From: Akkermansiaceae bacterium
GTDB taxonomy: Bacteria; Verrucomicrobiota; Verrucomicrobiia; Verrucomicrobiales; Akkermansiaceae
DNA length: 64,000 nt
Direction of reading: 5' to 3'
Assembly: GCA_018402445.1 (NCBI GenBank)
Contig: JAGYIT010000006.1
Coordinates: 186,001 to 250,000, forward strand
Below the pieces are notes generated by a model that was not told where the DNA came from, searched no databases, and worked only from the letters and a program-made list of their open reading frames with translations. Positions 57,870-64,000 of the stretch are shown piece after piece (within the stretch, counting starts at the first letter, position 1; each line of letters starts with the position of its first letter). Made by a program: the position numbers and the translations under genes.

Positions 57870-58472
57870 TTAAACGTAATGCAGCGCCTTGGCGCGGTCG
57901 TTGATCGCGGCGTCGTTGTCGAGGAGTTCCTGGATGGGATCCCAGCGGCCGGAAACGAGGGCTTCGCGGGCGGACTCGGGCATGTTTACGGGGAACTCGA
58001 GATCGCAGCAGGTGCGGACGGTCATTTTCTCCAGGTCGATGGTGATCTGTGTGTCCGGCTTGGCCTCGACCGCGGTGCGGAGGGCGGCGATGTCGGCGGC
58101 GGAGGCCTTCACGCAGGGCATGGCGAGGGTGGTGGAGTTGCCGTAGAAAATCTCCGCGAACGACTCGGCGATGACCGCGTTGAAGCCGTATTTGCGGAGC
58201 GATTGCGGGGCGTGCTCGCGGGAGGAGCCGCAGCCGAAGTTTACGCCGGCGATGAGGATCGAGGCGTCCTTGAAACGCTCGTCGTTGAGAGGATGGTTCG
58301 TTTTCTCACCGGTTTCGGAATCGAAGCGCACGTCGTAGAACGCGAACTCGCCGAGTCCATCGAAGGTGACGCATTTCATGAAACGCGCGGGGATGATGCG
58401 GTCGGTATCGATGTCCGCGCCGGGGATAAATACTCCGGTGCCGGTGACTTCTTTGACGGGTTCGAGGGCCAT
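57870..58472 (-). CDS. leuD: 3-isopropylmalate dehydratase small subunit
   Basis: GADIDTDRIIPARFMK, ILIAGVNFGCGSSREHAPQSLRKYGFNAVIAESFAEIFYGN. Confidence 0.95.
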   Translation of the reverse strand: MALEPVKEVTGTGVFIPGADIDTDRIIPARFMKCVTFDGLGEFAFYDVRFDSETGEKTNHPLNDERFKDASILIAGVNFGCGSSREHAPQSLRKYGFNAVIAESFAEIFYGNSTTLAMPCVKASAADIAALRTAVEAKPDTQITIDLEKMTVRTCCDLEFPVNMPESAREALVSGRWDPIQELLDNDAAINDRAKALHYV

Positions 58473-58524
58473 GGTGGTGTAATAGGAAACTTTAAACTTT
58501 AAATTTTAAACTCTAATTTGGAAA

Positions 58525-59139
58525 TCAGCCGTCCTCGCGGAAGCGGAGGTAGAAGGGGCGTTTCACATCGTCCGGGAAAGGGTTCGACTGGTAGAAATCG
58601 GCGACCTTGATGGTCATACCTACGGATGACAGTTCGATCGCGGAATCCATCATCGTGTAGAGATGGCGTTTCCAGTTGTCCGAGCGGCGGGTGACGAAGA
58701 TCTCGGGCCAGGCCTGCTCCACGATGACGATTTCCTCCACGCTGGGGATGCGCTTGTAGGCAGCCAGTTTCTCACCCCGGTCGTGACGGGCGGTGGAGGG
58801 GGAGACGACCTCGATGATCAGACTGGGTTCGCGCATCACATGGGTGTCGGCTCCGGCCGGCTCGCAGGTGACGAACACATCCGGGTAATAAAACGCGGTG
58901 CCCAGATCATCGGAGAGTTCCACTTTCACGGCCTCCATGAAGACGCGGCATTGGCCGCCGCGCAGATGGCTTTTCAGGGCCGTGTAAACATCTCCGCAAA
59001 TCTCATTGTATTCCGCGCTCGCGCCGGCCATCGCATACACCTTGCCATCGATGTATTCATGGCGGATCTCCGCAACGCGCTCGCCTTCGAGATACTCGGC
59101 GGGCGTGATCGGGAGTTGCTTTGCAGCGCTGGCACTCAT
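58525..59139 (-). CDS. Uma2 family (DUF820) putative nuclease
   Basis: TPAEYLEGERVAEIRHEYIDGKVYAMAGAS, YYPDVFVTCEP, PSLIIEVVSPSTARHDRGEKLAAYKRIPSVEEIVIV. Confidence 0.88.
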   Translation of the reverse strand: MSASAAKQLPITPAEYLEGERVAEIRHEYIDGKVYAMAGASAEYNEICGDVYTALKSHLRGGQCRVFMEAVKVELSDDLGTAFYYPDVFVTCEPAGADTHVMREPSLIIEVVSPSTARHDRGEKLAAYKRIPSVEEIVIVEQAWPEIFVTRRSDNWKRHLYTMMDSAIELSSVGMTIKVADFYQSNPFPDDVKRPFYLRFREDG

Positions 59140-59151
59140 TTCACGGGGATC

Positions 59152-60576
59152 TTATGCGACCGCGGCAGGCGTTTCCAGATCGAAAAGATCGCGGGCGTCG
59201 GTGATGTGGCCCTTGATCGCGGCGGCGGCGACCATGACGGGGGACATCAGGACGGTGCGACCGGTGGGGGAGCCTTGGCGGCCTTTGAAATTTCTGTTAG
59301 AAGATGAGGCGCAGAGCTGGTCGCCGACGAGCTTGTCGGGATTCATGGCAAGGCACATGGAGCAACCGGCAGCGCGCCACTCGAAGCCCGCGGCGCGGAA
59401 AATCTCCGGGATGCCTTCCTGCTCGCACTGGATCGCGACGATCTGCGAGCCGGGGACGGCGATGGCTTGCACACCCGCCGCGACCTTGTGGCCCTGGATG
59501 TATTTCGCGACCTCGCGGAAATCCGAGATGCGGCCGTTCGTGCAGGAGCCGATGAACGCCACGTCGATCTTGGTGCCTGCGATGGGTGCGCCTGCGGGCA
59601 GTTTCATGTAGGCGAGGGCTTCCTCGATGGACGCCTTTTCCTCGGGGGTCTTGGCCTTGAGCGGGTCGGGGATGCTTTCGGTGATGGAGATCCCGGCGTC
59701 CGGGGAAATGCCCCAGGTGACGGTTGGCTCGATGTCGGCGGCGTTGATGCGGACGATGTCGTCGTAATGCGCATCGGCATCCGAGGCGAAGGACAGCCAG
59801 CGGGCGGCGGTTTCGTCGAAATTCGTGTTGTCCACGTAGGGACGGCCTTGGAGATAGGCGATGGTTTTTGCGTCCGGATTCACGTAACCGCAGCGCGCGC
59901 CGCCCTCGATGGACATGTTGCAGACGGTCATGCGCTCTTCCATGGACATGCGGTCGAAGACGTCTCCCGCGTATTCATAGGCGTAGCCGATGCCGCCGTT
60001 CGCGCCGAGCAGGCGGATGATGTGGAGGATCACGTCCTTTGCGTAAACGCCGGGGCGGAGATCGCCGGTGACCTCGATGCGGCGGACTTTCATTTCCTCC
60101 AGCGCGATGGTCTGCGTGGCGAGAACGTCGCGCACCTGGCTGGTGCCGATGCCGAACGCGATGGCTCCGAACGCGCCGTGCGTGGCGGTGTGCGAGTCGC
60201 CGCAGGCGATGGTCGTGCCGGGCTGGGTGATGCCCTGCTCGGGGCCGACGACATGGACGATGCCTTGCTTGCCGGATTTCAGGTCGAAATAGGTCACGCC
60301 GAAGTCATCGCAGTTCTTGCGGATCGCATCGATCATCTCCGCGGCGAGCGGATCGGCGGGCTGATCCTGATTGATGGTCGGGACGATGTGGTCGATGGTC
60401 GCGAAGGTGCGCTGGGGGAATTTCACTTTCAGGCCAAGATCGCGCAGCATCCCGAAGGCTTGCGGCGAGGTGACCTCGTGGATGAGGTGCGTGCCGATGA
60501 AGAGCTGCGTGCGACCGTCCCCGAGGGTGCCGACGCGGTGAGAGTCCCAGACTTTCTGAAAGAGGCTTTTTCCCAT
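59152..60576 (-). CDS. leuC: 3-isopropylmalate dehydratase large subunit
   Basis: [42 protein letters not shown]-like core, [38 protein letters not shown]. Confidence 0.96.
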   Translation of the reverse strand: MGKSLFQKVWDSHRVGTLGDGRTQLFIGTHLIHEVTSPQAFGMLRDLGLKVKFPQRTFATIDHIVPTINQDQPADPLAAEMIDAIRKNCDDFGVTYFDLKSGKQGIVHVVGPEQGITQPGTTIACGDSHTATHGAFGAIAFGIGTSQVRDVLATQTIALEEMKVRRIEVTGDLRPGVYAKDVILHIIRLLGANGGIGYAYEYAGDVFDRMSMEERMTVCNMSIEGGARCGYVNPDAKTIAYLQGRPYVDNTNFDETAARWLSFASDADAHYDDIVRINAADIEPTVTWGISPDAGISITESIPDPLKAKTPEEKASIEEALAYMKLPAGAPIAGTKIDVAFIGSCTNGRISDFREVAKYIQGHKVAAGVQAIAVPGSQIVAIQCEQEGIPEIFRAAGFEWRAAGCSMCLAMNPDKLVGDQLCASSSNRNFKGRQGSPTGRTVLMSPVMVAAAAIKGHITDARDLFDLETPAAVA

Positions 60577-60852
60577 GGTGAGTGTCCGCCGTGGTTCGCG
60601 GCGGGGCGGGAAGATGGATAGGCGGGATTGAAACTTCAACCCTCAAAAATCAACTTTCAAATCAGGGCGATCAAGCGAGGAGTGAAAACCGGCTACTTTA
60701 GGATTTTACTAGAGAGGGCACGGAGAACAGACTCTTCTTACTGATCTACAGGTTGCGAACCAAGACCTCCTCCGTGGTTGAAATTCTTCCATCCATGAAC
60801 CCGGACTTGCTCATTTAGCTGCTCCAAAGGATGAACAGACCTTGATTTCCCC

Positions 60853-63473
60853 TTGCTTGATGGCCGTGCAAAGATTGCCATGCGCGGCTTCCGGCACTAT
60901 CTACGCCCGGACATGCGCAGCCGATCGAAATATGACCGGGAGAAGGTGATCCCATCCCCGAAAGGCGGCGGGCTCATCGTTTGGCTGGTATTTGCGTCGG
61001 GATTCGCGGGACTGGTCTATCAGGTGCTTTGGATGAAACAGCTCGGCCTGCTTTTCGGCAACACGTCCCATGCGGCTGCGGCGGTGCTCGCGGCGTTTTT
61101 CGCGGGGCTGGGAACGGGGAGCTGGTGGTGGGGCGGGCGGGTGTCCAAAGTGGCGCGTCCGCTGCGCCTGGTCGCCTGGATGGAGTTCGGGATCGCCGAC
61201 GGCCGCGCTCACCTATTTCGGGGTGCTTGAGCTGTTTTACGCGATCTATCCGTCGCTATACGGCTCGCTTGGAGGGACGGGCATGGATGACGGCGGTGAA
61301 ATTCGCGCTGGCGTTGCTGCTGGTGTTTCCGGCGGCGTTTTTCATGGGCGGCACGGTGCCCGCCATCGCCCAGTCGGTGATCCGGAATCCGGAGCAACTC
61401 GGACGCACCGGGGCGATGCTTTACGCGGTGAACACCCTGGGCGCGGCGCTCGGCGTGGGCTTCGCGGCTTTCGCGCTGATCCCCTCCCTGGGATTCACGG
61501 CGACCTACTCGCTCTCGCTGCTGCTCTCGGTGACGGTCGGCGCGGTGGCATGGCGTTTGCCGGAAATCAATGCGACGGCGCCAGCGGGGAAAGCTCCGGA
61601 AAAGCCTGCACCGGTTCCCATAACGGAGCGCCTGGCGATCGGCGCGCTTTGTTTCGTCTCCGGCTTCGTGATGCTCGCGCTGGAGGTGGTGTGGACGCGG
61701 GTGTTCGCGCAGGTGCATGAGAACTCGGTGTATTCCTACGCGGTCATCCTGATCGTGGTGCTCCTCGGGTTGGCGGCGGGCGCGGGCATCAGCTCGGTCG
61801 TCGCTCGTTTCGTGACCCGGCCATGGGTGGCCCTAGGGGCGATGGTCGTCGCGGGCGGCGGCTTGCTCGTGCTCGGGCCGGCCATGCTGATGCGCGTCAC
61901 CGAAGGGCTGCGGCCGGTCGATTCGATCGAGCCCTGGGGCGATTACGTCCGCGGGCTGTTCAACACCGGATTCCGCGGCGTGGGCTTCGTCGTGATCGCC
62001 CTGGGGACGGTGTTCCCTTTCCTCATGAAACTGGCCGAGAGGGGCGATGCGGCGCCGGGCTGGAAATTGGGAAAATTGCTGGCCATCAATACCGCCGGGG
62101 CGATCGCCGGGGCCTTGCTCTGCGGGTTCGTGATGCTGCCCCACTGGGGGATGTGGGGCACCCTGCGCGCGCTCGCGGCGGTCTATCTGGCGGTCGCGTT
62201 GCTGCTGCCCTTGGGCTGGGGGAAACCCGGCATCCTCGTGCGGGCCGGCGGCGTGGCATTTCTCGTGCTGGCCTTCACCGCGCTAGATCCCACGGGCTTG
62301 CCGGTCGCGGGCGGCAACCAGGGAAAGGACGAGGGCAAAGTCTTGCAAGCATGGGAGGGCAGCGACGGCACCGTGACCGTGATCGAACGCCCAAGCGGCC
62401 ACCGCGTCATCAAGGTCAACGGGGGATACGGGCTGGGTTCCACCGAGGCATACCTTGAACAAACTTACCAAGCCACCATCCCGCTCCATCTGTTTCCGGA
62501 AACCGAAAGCGTGTTCTTCCTCGGCCTGGGCACCGGGATTTCGGCCGGAGCCTCGCTCGACGAACGTTTTCCCCATGTCCGCCGGGTGCTGAGCTGCGAG
62601 CTGATCCCCGAAGTCGTGGACGCCGCCAAAAAATGGATCCCCTCGGAAATGACCGGCGGGGTCTTCGATGACCCGCGCTCGACGATCGTGGTCGAGGACG
62701 GCCGCCACCTGCTGCGCGCGTCCGGGGAGAAATTCGACATGATCAACTCCGATCTGTTCCTGCCCTACCGCCGCGGCGCGGGCAGCCTCTACAGCCTCGG
62801 GCATTTCCAGGTGGCCGCCTCGCGCCTCAACGAGGGCGGCGTCTTCGTGCAGTGGCTGCCGCTCTATCAGATCACGGATTTCGAGTTCGGGGTCATCGCG
62901 CGGACGATGCTCGAAGCCTTCGGCGAGGTGACGATGTGGCGCAACAATTTCCAGCCCGGCATGGAAAAGGTCGCGCTGATCGGCAGGCGGACGCCCTCGC
63001 CGTTTCCCGTCCCGCCCGCAGGCAAACGCGATGCGATGCTCGCGGCGGTGGACGGCCTCGCATGGCAAGCGACGGCTCCCGACATGTTCCGCGTGGCGGC
63101 CGCTTCCACCCCGTTCCTCTACGCCGGGAATCTCACGGAATCGGCGGAGCTTTTCCGAAACTACCCGATCAACACCGACGACCGCCCGGTCATCGAATAC
63201 CAGACCCCGATCACTTTCCGCAAGGTGGCGGAAAACGACAAGGTGATCTGGTGCGTCGGCCCGCACCTGACGGCATGGATCGACCGCCTGCTCGCCGCCT
63301 GCCCGCCCGAAAAGGATCCGGTGTGGGCGGGGCATCCGGCGGAGTGCAAGCACCTCGTCAGGGCGGGCGCGGCCTTCCACAAGACCATGGTGCGCCGGGC
63401 GCTGGGCGACACCGCATCGCTGGATGCGGAATGGGAGGTTTTCCTGCGCGAATGGCGGGCCGGCGCGCGTTGA
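60853..63473 (+). pseudogene. Spermidine synthase-like fused membrane protein with two apparent +1 frameshifts
   Basis: LIVWLVFASGFAGLVYQVLWMKQLGLLFGN...(frame 1), ALTYFGVLELFYAIYPSLYGSL (frame 2), AVKFALALLLVFPAAFFMGGTVPAIAQ...FFLGLGTGISAGASLDERFP...DPRSTIVVEDGRHLLRA (frame 3). Confidence 0.8.
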
Positions 63474-63529
63474 TCCGCCATTTTCGAACCAAAAACTAGC
63501 GAATCTTCATTTCCGGCATAATCTCGCGC

Positions 63530-64000
63530 GTGCCGAAAAAGCCTTCCAAACCGACCGCTCCCGTCATCGCCCTACGTGGTTGCCGCCAGCATAACCTCCG
63601 GGGTTTCGACCTCGATATCCCGCTCGGGAAACTCACCGTCGTCACCGGTCCGTCCGGCTCCGGGAAATCCTCGCTCGCCTTCCACACGCTCTACGCCGAA
63701 GGCCAGCGCCGCTATGTGGAAACCTTTTCCCCCTACGTCCGGCAGTTTTTCGACCGCATGGACAAGCCGCTCGTCGATTCGATCGAGGGCATCCCGCCGG
63801 CCATCGCCATCGAGCAGAAAAACCACGTCCGCACCACCCGATCCACCGTCGGCACGCTCACCGAGATCAACGATTACCTGAAACTCCTCTTCGCCCGCCT
63901 CGCCATCGGATACGACCCACACACCGGCGACACGATCCAGCCCGACTCCCCCGAATCCGCCGCCGCATGGGCCTCTGAAAACCTGCAGGGCGAGGACATC
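63530..64000 (+). CDS. uvrA: Excinuclease ABC subunit A (UvrA), 3' truncated
   Basis: GTG start; [85 protein letters not shown]. Confidence 0.93.
   Translation, partial: MPKKPSKPTAPVIALRGCRQHNLRGFDLDIPLGKLTVVTGPSGSGKSSLAFHTLYAEGQRRYVETFSPYVRQFFDRMDKPLVDSIEGIPPAIAIEQKNHVRTTRSTVGTLTEINDYLKLLFARLAIGYDPHTGDTIQPDSPESAAAWASENLQGEDI

Noticed and set aside
1-64000. tRNA and rRNA genes
   Set aside because: None recognised by eye (no clear T-loop GGTTCGAATCC context or rRNA signature); tRNAscan-SE and Infernal would be needed to exclude them.

Overview
This is a GC-rich bacterial chromosome window. Gene content (sulfatases, a PEP-CTERM-type tail, SHD1- and DUF4143-like proteins, dcw cluster layout) suggests the Verrucomicrobia/PVC group, but that is inference. 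Most of it is housekeeping: a truncated ABC-F ATPase, an RND pump, aroC, fabG, an amt/porin pair, coaX, valS, tadA, lysC, a dcw cell-wall cluster (mraZ-rsmH-ftsL-like-ftsI-murE-murF-mraY-murD-LysM-ftsW), panC, pgsA, lnt, leuCD and the start of uvrA. The most unusual signals are: (1) a triplicated two-hairpin element between mraZ and the conserved part of rsmH, with three different 14-15 bp stems carrying one identical 15-nt loop; (2) six tandem ~208-bp repeats directly after ftsW, where the dcw cluster stops; (3) a small conflict-type island with a primase-helicase-nuclease fusion (TOTE-like), mazEF and a DUF4143 ATPase; (4) AT-rich dyads directly upstream of both DUF4143 ATPase genes; (5) a secreted FAD-oxidoreductase / FMN-binding membrane protein / ApbE redox module; and (6) dispersed AT-rich repeats placed before start codons, one of them in frame inside valS. 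At least six genes, including essential valS and murE, carry single-base frameshifts, so indel sequencing errors are a real possibility. All calls come from reading the sequence and the ORF track; no database search or folding program was run.
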